This document shows positions 1-5,908 of a stretch of 9,792 nt of DNA, piece after piece. The notes beneath the pieces are model-generated. The model had not been told where the DNA came from. It made no database searches and worked only from the letters and a program-made list of their open reading frames with translations. The stretch spans positions 1 through 9,792 of the forward strand of contig DATFLZ010000173.1 of the NCBI GenBank assembly GCA_035267205.1. The letters are read 5' to 3'. The position numbers and the translations under genes were made by a program. Position 1 is the stretch's first letter. Each line of letters starts with the position of its first letter. Source of the stretch: CAXMST01 sp035267205 (lineage in GTDB: Bacteria; Actinomycetota; Thermoleophilia; Solirubrobacterales; 70-9).

Positions 1-189
1 CTCTTCCTCCTCGCCGGCGGGGTCGACGCCGCGCGCGGCCAGCGCGGCCGCGCGCTCCGGTGCCCGCCCGGCCCAATCGCGCAGGCGGCGCAGGTGCCTG
101 CCCTGTTGAAAGGTCAGGAACACCAGCACGGCCAGGCCCGCGAAAGCGAGAAAGCCGAGGAGCGCGCCGATCTCCTCGAAGGAACTCAT
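1..189 (-). CDS. Small membrane-anchored protein, N-terminal part only (runs off left edge)
   Basis: An open frame starts with ATG at 189 and stays open for 63 codons to the window edge, so the stop is not visible. The protein begins MSSFEEIGALLGFLAFAG and has one hydrophobic segment at about residues 8-26. A basic, Arg-rich stretch follows (residues 31-42, including RHLRRLRDW), then an Ala/Arg-rich and finally a Glu-rich stretch. This looks like a single-pass anchor with the positively charged flank on its C-terminal side, so the N-terminus is probably outside and the visible tail cytoplasmic. No enzymatic motif is visible and I do not recognise the family. It lies 70 bp downstream of the polysaccharide epimerase gene on the same strand, so it may share its transcript or use the weak promoter candidate at 202-207. 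The start is the first ATG in frame, with no clear Shine-Dalgarno sequence. Confidence 0.6.
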   Translation of the reverse strand, partial: MSSFEEIGALLGFLAFAGLAVLVFLTFQQGRHLRRLRDWAGRAPERAAALAARGVDPAGEEEE

Positions 190-201
190 GATCAGCGCGG
201 G

Positions 202-207
202 ATGTTA
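202..207 (-). promoter_or_regulatory. Possible -10 element (TAACAT) upstream of the small membrane protein
   Basis: On the minus strand TAACAT fits the actinobacterial TANNNT -10 pattern and ends 12 nt before the ATG at 189. It sits in a locally AT-richer stretch of an otherwise very GC-rich gap (190-259). No convincing -35 hexamer was seen. It would give a very short 5' leader. A match of this kind can occur by chance. Confidence 0.25.
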
Positions 208-259
208 GTGCGGAGCGAGGGCCGAACCAGCCCCCGCGGTCGAGGACGGACCGGCGGGA

Positions 260-2170
260 TCAGCGCTGGATCCGCTCGGCCGGGGCGCCGGGTTCGGTCA
301 CGGCCGCCACGCCCGTCGCCGCCTCGATGACCTGGGCGGCGAGGTTGGTCTCGTCTCCGCCGCCCAGCAGCGCATCGATGCGGGCGAGGAGTCCGTCGAC
401 GTCGTCGGCGGAGATCGGATCCTCGCGCACCGCCCGCATGATCCGCGACGCCGGGGTAGGGGTGGACCGCTCGCCGGTGGCGAAGAGCTGCTCATGGAGC
501 TGCTCGCCTGGACGCGGCCCAGTGAACTCGATGGGGATGTCGGTCTCCGGCTCGTAGCCGGCGAGGCGGATCATGTTCTTGGCGAGATCGACGATCTTCA
601 CGGGCTCGCCCATCTCCAGCACGAAGATCTCGCCGGTCGCCTCGCCGAGGTCCGCGGCCCGGATCACGAGCTGGACCGCCTCGGGAATCGTCATGAAGTA
701 CCGGGTCATCTCCGGGTGGGTGACCGTCACCGGGCCACCCCGCTCGATCTGGCGGCGGAAGATCGGGACCACGCTCCCCGAGGAGGCGAGCACGTTGCCG
801 AATCGCACGGCGACGAAGCGCGTCGCCGGGTAGCGCTCACCGGCCGCGGCCACGATCCACTCGGCCATCGCCTTCGAGGCGCCCATCACGGTGCGGGGGT
901 CGACCGCCTTGTCGGTGGAGATCAGCACGAAGCGCTCGGCACCCGCCGCGGCGGCCGTCTCGGCGGTCACCCGGGTCGCCAGGGCGTTGTTGCGGACCGC
1001 CTCCAGGGGGTTCGCCTCCATCAGGGGCACGTGCTTGTAGGCGGCGGCGTGGAAGATGACCTCCGGCTTGAAGCGCTGCATCACCTCGAGCATCCGGTCG
1101 GCCTCCTTGCAGTCGGCGAGCACCGACTCGACCCTGCTGAAGTGCCACTCGCTGACCAGCTCGCGGTCCACCTGGAAGAGGTTGTCCTCCGCGTGGTCGA
1201 CGAGCACCAGCAGCCGCGGGCGGACGCGGGCGATCTGGCGGCAGAGCTCGGAGCCGATCGAGCCGCCCGCGCCGGTGACGAGCACGATGCGGTCGCGGAG
1301 GTAGCCGCCGAAGGTGTCGAGCTCCTCGATGATCGGCTCGCGGCCGAGCACATCCTCGACCTGAACCTCGCGCACCTGGCGCGTGAGCTGCACCCCACCG
1401 CGGAGCAGCTCGAACACGGTGGGGAGGGTCCGGACCTGGATCTCGCGGTCGCGGCAGGCCGAGACGACCTTGCCCCGAAGCGCTCCCGGGGCCGACGGGA
1501 TCGCGATGATCACCTCGTCGGGCTCGAGCTCGTCGAGGATCTCGTTCATCCGCTCGGTCGGCCCGAGCACCTTGAGGCCGGCCGCCGGCCTCGTCCCCTG
1601 CTTGTTGGGATCGTCGTCGACGAAGCCGACGGGCGTCCCGAGGCTCGGGTTGAGCAGGAGCTCGCGGACGACCATCTGCCCGCCGGATCCGGCGCCGACG
1701 ATCAGGACCGATCCCGCCCCGCCCCGGCCGCGGCGGCGGAGGGGCAGCTCCTCGCGGATGAAGTGGGCGAGCGCCCGGGCGGCGACCAGGAGGCCGACCG
1801 TGAACAGGAAGTCGAGGATCAGTACCGAGCGCGGGATGTTGGTGTCGCCGAACGGCTGGGCGAGCGTGAAGACCGCGAGGATCAGCACGCTCGCCGCGGC
1901 GGCGGCGCGGACGATCGCCCAGGAGTCGCCGAGGTTGAAGTAGCGCCACCACTTCTGGTGCAGCCCCATCAGGGAGAACAGCAGCGCCTGCCCGATCGCG
2001 ACGAGGAAGATCGAGTCCCAGAGCATCGTCGAGTAGCGCTCCGGCATCCCGGTGCGCGTGTCGAAGAAGCGGAGCTCGAACGCGAGGTAGAAGGCCAGCG
2101 CGGCCAGCACCGCGTCCGCCGCGATCTGGAGCGCTCGGTGGCGGACCACCGGCGAGCGGAGACGGTCCAT
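260..2170 (-). CDS. Membrane-bound NDP-sugar 4,6-dehydratase/epimerase, CapD/WbpM/PglF-like polysaccharide biosynthesis protein
   Basis: This 636-residue protein has the full layout of the large membrane-bound family. Four hydrophobic segments lie at about residues 15-35, 51-70, 86-105 and 115-135. A first Rossmann-like domain follows with a GAGSGG loop (159-164), then a catalytic extended SDR domain with the NAD(P)-binding loop TGAGGSIGSEL (299-309). Further motifs are AAAYKHVP (375-382), STDKAV (418-423) and MGASK (429-433). The usual SDR Tyr of YxxxK is Met (M429, K433), as in the WbpM/PglF branch that converts UDP-GlcNAc to a 4-keto-6-deoxy sugar for glycans or glycoprotein modification. 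The true substrate cannot be read from sequence. The start is ATG at 2170; a GTG two codons earlier (2176) is a rival, with GGAG about 10 nt upstream. The open frame continues antisense through uppP to 3172, but that extension has no family features. It is divergent from uppP. Confidence 0.92.
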   Translation of the reverse strand: MDRLRSPVVRHRALQIAADAVLAALAFYLAFELRFFDTRTGMPERYSTMLWDSIFLVAIGQALLFSLMGLHQKWWRYFNLGDSWAIVRAAAAASVLILAVFTLAQPFGDTNIPRSVLILDFLFTVGLLVAARALAHFIREELPLRRRGRGGAGSVLIVGAGSGGQMVVRELLLNPSLGTPVGFVDDDPNKQGTRPAAGLKVLGPTERMNEILDELEPDEVIIAIPSAPGALRGKVVSACRDREIQVRTLPTVFELLRGGVQLTRQVREVQVEDVLGREPIIEELDTFGGYLRDRIVLVTGAGGSIGSELCRQIARVRPRLLVLVDHAEDNLFQVDRELVSEWHFSRVESVLADCKEADRMLEVMQRFKPEVIFHAAAYKHVPLMEANPLEAVRNNALATRVTAETAAAAGAERFVLISTDKAVDPRTVMGASKAMAEWIVAAAGERYPATRFVAVRFGNVLASSGSVVPIFRRQIERGGPVTVTHPEMTRYFMTIPEAVQLVIRAADLGEATGEIFVLEMGEPVKIVDLAKNMIRLAGYEPETDIPIEFTGPRPGEQLHEQLFATGERSTPTPASRIMRAVREDPISADDVDGLLARIDALLGGGDETNLAAQVIEAATGVAAVTEPGAPAERIQR

Positions 2171-2176
2171 GGGCAC

Positions 2177-2182
2177 AGGGTA
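2177..2182 (-). promoter_or_regulatory. Candidate -10 element (TACCCT) giving a leaderless capD-like mRNA
   Basis: On the minus strand TACCCT fits TANNNT and is followed by six bases (GTGCCC) and then the ATG at 2170. A transcript beginning 7 nt after the hexamer would start on the A of the start codon, which is the standard geometry of leaderless actinobacterial genes. No good -35 match was found. The competing reading is a GTG start at 2176 with GGAG as ribosome binding site. Confidence 0.35.
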
Positions 2183-2258
2183 GAGTCTCCCGCAAGGCAC
2201 GTGCGCCGCCGACGGGACGCCTACAAGTCGGCCACCGGCCGCCCGGGCCACTGCAGCG

Positions 2259-2309
2259 ATGAACGATCGGACCGCCGAGAAGCCCTGCCCGGACGCCCCG
2301 CGCGAATGA
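2259..2309 (+). CDS. Possible 16-codon leader ORF overlapping the uppP start
   Basis: ATG at 2259 opens a 16-residue frame, MNDRTAEKPCPDAPRE, whose TGA (2307-2309) overlaps the uppP ATG (2306-2308) in an ATGA arrangement. The uppP start has no visible Shine-Dalgarno sequence, so ribosomes finishing this short frame could re-initiate on uppP. The peptide has no hydrophobic segment and no run of one amino acid that would suggest classical attenuation. ATGA overlaps of this type also arise by chance, and I see no strong ribosome binding site or -10 element before it. Confidence 0.25.
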   Translation: MNDRTAEKPCPDAPRE

Positions 2310-3157
2310 GCGCGGCGGACGCGAGGCTCGAGGCCGGGCAGGCGGCGATCCTCGGTGCCGTGCAGGGCCCGACGGAGCTGCTGCCGGTCTCGAGCTCGGC
2401 CCATCTGCGCCTGGTTCCCTGGCTGGCCGGCTGGAACCACGAGGGCCTCGACCCCGAGCACCGCAAGGCGTTCGAGGTCGCCGTCCACGGGGGCGCCGCG
2501 GCGGCGCTGCTGATCGGCCAGCGCCGCCTGATCGTGGGCGAGCTTCGCGAGCTCGACGCCCGGCGGCTCGCCGTGATCGCGCTCAGCTTCGTCCCTCCCG
2601 CGATCGCCGGGCTCGCGTTCGAGCGACAGATCGAGCGCCGGCTGGGCGGGCCGGTCGGGATCGCCGCCGGGCTGGCTCTGGGCGCGGCCGCGATGCTGGC
2701 CGCCGACCGGTGCCCGCGGGAGCGCGGGCGCGGCGACGCCACCGCCGCCGACGGACTGGCGCTCGGCTTCGCGCAGGCGGCGGCGCTCGCCCCCGGCGTC
2801 TCGCGCAACGGCGCGACCCTGATCGTGGCCCGCTGGCGCCGCTTCACCCGGGCGCAGGCCAACCTGCTCTCGCGCACGATCGCCCTGCCGGTGATCGCCG
2901 GGGCGGCGGTATTGAAGTGGGAGCGACTGCGCCGCCGCGGCGTCGATCCTGACCTCCGGCGGCCCCTTGCGATCGGCACCCTTGCCGCCTTCCTCTCCAC
3001 CCTCGCCTCCCAAGGTCTGATCAAGCTGATCGAGCGCGACCGTGCCCTCTGGCCCTACGCCGCCTACCGGCTGGGACTGGCGGCCGCGGTGATGCGACGG
3101 GTGGGCCGTGCCCGGGCGCCTTCGGGACCGGCCGATCCGGTTGAATCCGAACGGTGA
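2306..3157 (+). CDS. uppP: Undecaprenyl-diphosphate phosphatase (UppP/BacA)
   Basis: UppP is an integral membrane enzyme that removes a phosphate from undecaprenyl diphosphate. This regenerates the lipid carrier for peptidoglycan and other envelope polymers and gives some bacitracin resistance. The 283-residue length is normal for the family. The first signature is at residues 20-33 and reads QGPTELLPVSSSAH, containing the catalytic (E/Q)xxxE motif (Q20, E24) and the PVSS loop. The second is PGVSRNGAT at 163-171, with the conserved Arg at R167. Several hydrophobic helices follow, for example 191-203 and 221-241. ATG at 2306 places the first signature at the distance from the N-terminus usual in the family. 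The gene ends in a GTGA overlap with purM, implying one transcript and coupled translation. It is divergent from the capD-like gene, with 135 bp between the two start codons. Confidence 0.93.
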   Translation: MSAADARLEAGQAAILGAVQGPTELLPVSSSAHLRLVPWLAGWNHEGLDPEHRKAFEVAVHGGAAAALLIGQRRLIVGELRELDARRLAVIALSFVPPAIAGLAFERQIERRLGGPVGIAAGLALGAAAMLAADRCPRERGRGDATAADGLALGFAQAAALAPGVSRNGATLIVARWRRFTRAQANLLSRTIALPVIAGAAVLKWERLRRRGVDPDLRRPLAIGTLAAFLSTLASQGLIKLIERDRALWPYAAYRLGLAAAVMRRVGRARAPSGPADPVESER

Positions 3158-4179
3158 GCGCGGACGAGTCAAAGCAGGGTGCCTACGAGGCGGCGGGGGT
3201 GAGCCAGACGGCGGCGGACTCCGCGGTCGAGGCGCTGCTGCGGTCGCTGTCGCGGATCGAGACCGGCAAGCCGTCCCGCGTGGTCCCCCTCCCCGGCCAC
3301 TACGCCAGCGTCCTCCGGCTCGATGCGGAGCGTGGGATCGCCTTCGGCTCCGACGGCGTCGGCACCAAGATGGTGCTGGCCGAGCGCATGGGCCGGTTCG
3401 AGACGATCGGGATCGACTGCATCGCGATGTGCGTGAACGACCTCGTCTGCGTCGGCGCGGAGCCGATCGCGCTGGTCGACACGATCCTCTGCAGCGACGC
3501 CGATGCCGAGGTGATCGGGGCGATCGGAGAGGGGCTCCGCGAGGGCGCTGAGCAGGCGGGGATCGAGATCCCGGGCGGCGAGATCGCCCAGGTCGGCGAC
3601 GTGGTCACCGGCTGGGAGCTCTCCGGAGCCGCCATCGGGCTGGTCGATGTCGACGGGATCGTCCGCGGCGACCGGATCGAGGCCGGCGACGCCCTGATCG
3701 GCCTCCCCTCGTCCGGCCTGCATTCCAACGGCTACACGCTCGCGCGCAAGGCCCTGGCCGAGATCCCGCTCGACGACACCCGTCTCGGCCTCCCGCTCGG
3801 CGAGGTGCTGATCGAGCCCACCGTGATCTACGTGCGGGCGGCCCTCGATCTGCTCGGCTCCGACGTGGACGTCCGCGGCCTCGCCCACATCACCGGCGAC
3901 GGGCTCAACAACCTCCTCCGGCTCTCCCGGGAGGTCGGGTACACGATCGAGGATCCGCTCCCCGCCCAGCCCGTGTTCGAGCTGATCGCCGAGGTCGGCG
4001 GCGTGGACGAGGAGGAGATGCACGAGGTCTTCAACATGGGGCTCGGCTTCGTCGCCGTGGTGCCCGAGGCCGACGCCGAGCAGGCGGCGGCGCTGCTGGC
4101 CGAGCGCCACCCCGGGAGCCGGCGAATCGGGACCGTAACCGCTGACGCGGGCGCGGTGGTACGGAACGGGCCCGACTAG
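3154..4179 (+). CDS. purM: Phosphoribosylformylglycinamidine cyclo-ligase (AIR synthase)
   Basis: PurM uses ATP to close formylglycinamidine ribonucleotide into aminoimidazole ribonucleotide, the fifth step of de novo purine synthesis, in the cytoplasm. The 341-residue protein starts with GTG, whose bases overlap the uppP stop codon. Visible family motifs are YEAAGVS (11-17), the nucleotide-binding SDGVGTK (66-72), NDLVCVGAEP (95-104), SGLHSNGYTLAR (187-198), HITGDG (245-250) and FNMGLG (293-298). The fourth Gly of the common HITGGG motif is Asp here, and the region at 40-57 reads PSRVVPLPGHYASVLRLD in place of the usual GGFGGLFDL-type segment. It therefore looks like a variant PurM subgroup rather than the E. 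coli type. The pairing with uppP is unusual in function. A stem-loop spans its stop codon. Confidence 0.95.
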   Translation: MSADESKQGAYEAAGVSQTAADSAVEALLRSLSRIETGKPSRVVPLPGHYASVLRLDAERGIAFGSDGVGTKMVLAERMGRFETIGIDCIAMCVNDLVCVGAEPIALVDTILCSDADAEVIGAIGEGLREGAEQAGIEIPGGEIAQVGDVVTGWELSGAAIGLVDVDGIVRGDRIEAGDALIGLPSSGLHSNGYTLARKALAEIPLDDTRLGLPLGEVLIEPTVIYVRAALDLLGSDVDVRGLAHITGDGLNNLLRLSREVGYTIEDPLPAQPVFELIAEVGGVDEEEMHEVFNMGLGFVAVVPEADAEQAAALLAERHPGSRRIGTVTADAGAVVRNGPD

Positions 4180-4196
4180 CCCGAGCGCGCCGGGCT
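4178..4196 (+). terminator. Stem-loop spanning the purM stop codon
   Basis: AGCCCG (4178-4183) and CGGGCT (4191-4196) form a perfect 6-bp, GC-rich stem around a 7-base loop. The stem begins within the TAG stop of purM. A pyrimidine-rich stretch (CTCCTCGCTCC) follows, but no run of T, so it is not a canonical intrinsic terminator. It could stabilise the 3' end or weakly terminate the uppP-purM transcript. Confidence 0.35.
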
Positions 4197-4323
4197 CTCC
4201 TCGCTCCGGCGCCTCCCGGCGGCGGCGATCGGCCATCATTGGCGCCGTGTCGAGACCGAGACCCCGCAACGCCGCGTGCGCTCCCGCCGGCGGTCCACCC
4301 GCGCCTTGGGGCAGGATCGAAAA

Positions 4324-4329
4324 TACTCT
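4324..4329 (+). promoter_or_regulatory. Candidate -10 element (TACTCT) upstream of the plus-strand kinase
   Basis: TACTCT fits TANNNT and lies in the only A-rich patch (GAAAATACTCT) of the 201-bp gap between purM and the kinase. The predicted start site, 6 nt after the hexamer, is A4335, the first base of an ATG. The best -35-like hexamer, TTGGGG at 4306-4311, is only 12 bp away, which is too close for a normal promoter. The call rests on the -10 alone. Confidence 0.35.
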
Positions 4330-4334
4330 GGCCG

Positions 4335-4376
4335 ATGATCCGTTCTCGCCAGATCCCACCAGGACGCGGTAGCTGA
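4335..4376 (+). CDS. Possible leaderless 13-codon leader ORF before the kinase
   Basis: ATG at 4335 opens MIRSRQIPPGRGS, with TGA at 4374-4376, four bases before the kinase ATG at 4381. The ATG sits where transcription from the TACTCT -10 element would begin, so the short frame could be translated as a leaderless mRNA and hand ribosomes to the kinase gene. The kinase has no strong Shine-Dalgarno sequence; the nearest is AGGA at 4361-4364, which is too far upstream. The peptide contains Pro-Pro and several Arg residues, but nothing diagnostic. It may be chance. Confidence 0.3.
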   Translation: MIRSRQIPPGRGS

Positions 4377-4380
4377 ACCG

Positions 4381-5883
4381 ATGTCGATGATCGGCACGCA
4401 GCTCTCGGGGCGCTACCGACTCGAGTCCAAGCTCGGCAGCGGCGGCATGTCCACCGTCTACCTGGCGACCGACGAGACCCTCTTCCGCCAGGTCGCGATC
4501 AAGGTGATGCACCGCGAGATCTCCGACCAGGAGGACCAGCTCGAGCGGTTCCGCCGGGAGGCGCGTGCGGCCGCGTCGCTCTCGCACCCCAACCTCGTCG
4601 GCGTGATCGACGCCGGGCAGGACGAGGGCCACCCCTACATCGTCTTCGAGTACGTGACCGGCTCGACGCTGAAGGCGCGGATCGACGAGAGCGGCGAGCT
4701 CGGGCTGGACGAGGCGACCGCCTACGCGATCGAGATCGGCCGCGGGCTGGCCTGCGCGCACGCCGCAAAGCTCATCCACAGGGACGTGAAGCCGCAGAAC
4801 GTCCTTATCGATGCCGAGGGCCGCGCGAAGATCACCGACTTCGGGATTGCCCGCTCCCTCGAGGTCCACGGGCTGACCGCGACCGGGCGCGTGCTGGGAA
4901 CCACCGACTACGTCTCCCCGGAGCAGGCCATGGGCAAGGAGGTGGACGCGCGGACCGACATCTACTCGCTCGGCATCGTGCTCTACGAGATGCTCACCGG
5001 CGACGTGCCGTTCCACGCTGAGACGCAGGTCGGGGTGGCGATGAAGCACGTCAACGACGCCGTCCCCGACGTCCAGCGCAAGCGCCCGGAGACGTCCGCG
5101 GCTCTGGCGGCGGCGCTCGAGCGATCCGTGGCGAAGGACCCCGAGGACCGCTACCTGAGCATGAACCTGTTCCTCGCGGATCTCGAGTCCGCGCTGGAGG
5201 TCGAGGTCGTCCGCGCGGGCCATTCGACCGGCGAGGCGACCACGGTGCTCGACTCCGTTCCCCGCAAGCGGCGGAAGCTGCTCACCAAGCGGCGGATCTC
5301 GTGGGCGACGGCGCTGCTGCTGATCGCCGCCGCGGCGGCCGCGATCGCGATCGCGGCGCTGACCGGCGACGACGGGCCGGCGCGAGATGTACCCGCGGAG
5401 GCGGCCGGCGGCGGCGATCAGATCGAGATCGTGGCCACCGACGATTTCGACCCGCTCCCGGACGGCGACGAGGAGGAGCGCAGCGATCTGCTCGGCAACA
5501 CGACCGACGGGAACCCGAGGGGGACCGCCTGGACCACGGAGACCTACGACACGGCCGATCACTCGGGGCTCAAGGACGGCGTCGGCCTGATCCTCGACAC
5601 CGGCTCGGAGACGACCCCGACCGAGCTGTCGATCCAGACGCCGGAGCCGGGCTGGGAGGTCGAGATCTATGGGTCCTCGGACGACCCGTCGCCCAGCGAG
5701 CTCTCCGGTTGGGGCAATCCGCTGGCAGGCCCGGTCACGATCGAGAACAAGGAGGACACCGTCGCCCTCCGCGCCACGAGCGAACACCGCTACTTCCTGC
5801 TCTGGATCACCTCGCTCGCGGCCGCCGTCGACGACCCGGGGCGGTTCCGGGTCGAGGTCAGCGACGTCGCGCTCAGCAACTGA
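4381..5883 (+). CDS. Transmembrane Ser/Thr protein kinase with MviN/MurJ-like outer domain
   Basis: This 500-residue Hanks-type (PknB-family) kinase should phosphorylate cytoplasmic proteins on Ser/Thr in response to an outside signal. The kinase domain is at about 12-275: Gly loop LGSGGMSTVY (18-27), ATP-binding K41, catalytic loop HRDVKPQN (133-140, D135), DFG (153-155) and SPEQ (179-182). All key residues are present, so it should be active. T166 and T168 in the activation loop match the Thr pair that PknB autophosphorylates. A basic juxtamembrane stretch (295-305) leads to one membrane helix at about 306-327. The outer part (about 345-500) has no PASTA repeats. Its motifs DDFDPLPDGDEEE (354-366), GTAWTTETYD (381-390), LKDGVGLILDTG (397-408), VEIYGSS (427-433) and YFLLWITSL (471-479) resemble the C-terminal jelly-roll domain of mycobacterial MviN (Rv3910), recalled from memory. 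ATG 4381 is the first ATG in frame after a stop at 4336. Confidence 0.93.
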   Translation: MSMIGTQLSGRYRLESKLGSGGMSTVYLATDETLFRQVAIKVMHREISDQEDQLERFRREARAAASLSHPNLVGVIDAGQDEGHPYIVFEYVTGSTLKARIDESGELGLDEATAYAIEIGRGLACAHAAKLIHRDVKPQNVLIDAEGRAKITDFGIARSLEVHGLTATGRVLGTTDYVSPEQAMGKEVDARTDIYSLGIVLYEMLTGDVPFHAETQVGVAMKHVNDAVPDVQRKRPETSAALAAALERSVAKDPEDRYLSMNLFLADLESALEVEVVRAGHSTGEATTVLDSVPRKRRKLLTKRRISWATALLLIAAAAAAIAIAALTGDDGPARDVPAEAAGGGDQIEIVATDDFDPLPDGDEEERSDLLGNTTDGNPRGTAWTTETYDTADHSGLKDGVGLILDTGSETTPTELSIQTPEPGWEVEIYGSSDDPSPSELSGWGNPLAGPVTIENKEDTVALRATSEHRYFLLWITSLAAAVDDPGRFRVEVSDVALSN

Positions 5884-5900
5884 CCCGGCTCGGGTTCTTT
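5883..5900 (+). terminator. Terminator-like hairpin after the plus-strand kinase
   Basis: ACCCG (5883-5887), loop GCT and CGGGT (5891-5895) form a perfect 5-bp stem starting at the last base of the kinase stop codon, followed by TCTTT. This is a short but recognisable intrinsic-terminator layout. It occupies almost all of the 15 bp between the two converging stop codons. Confidence 0.45.
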
Positions 5901-5908
5901 AGAACCTG
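5891..5908 (-). terminator. Hairpin over the ddl stop codon, alternative to the neighbouring one
   Basis: GGTTC (5893-5897) pairs with GAACC (5902-5906) around a TTTA loop, and the stem extends outwards by a G-T and a C-G pair to 5891/5908. The ddl stop codon (5899-5901) falls in the loop. It shares bases 5891-5895 with the kinase terminator hairpin, so only one of the two can form at a time in a given plus-strand transcript. On the minus strand no T-run follows, so termination activity for ddl is uncertain. Confidence 0.3.

Noticed and set aside
257..273. GGATC/GATCC stem over the capD-like stop codon as a true terminator
   Set aside because: The stem is only 5 bp, has no T-run on either strand, and another same-strand gene follows 70 bp on. 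It is mentioned only as part of the stop-codon stem pattern.
494..2305. Long plus-strand frame antisense to the capD-like gene, continuous with uppP
   Set aside because: The translation is rich in Asp, Glu, His, Arg and Leu, with no recognisable domain, as typical of the antisense frame of a GC-rich gene. UppP features begin only at 2306.
260..3172. Very long minus-strand frame that extends the capD-like gene by 334 codons antisense to uppP
   Set aside because: The extra N-terminal part is Arg/Gly/Pro-rich low-complexity translation with no family match and lies antisense to a clear uppP. The real protein begins with the membrane segments after 2170. Long open shadows are expected at this GC content.
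3169..5787. 872-codon minus-strand frame across purM and the kinase
   Set aside because: It is antisense to two confidently identified genes and shows only low-complexity charged translation.
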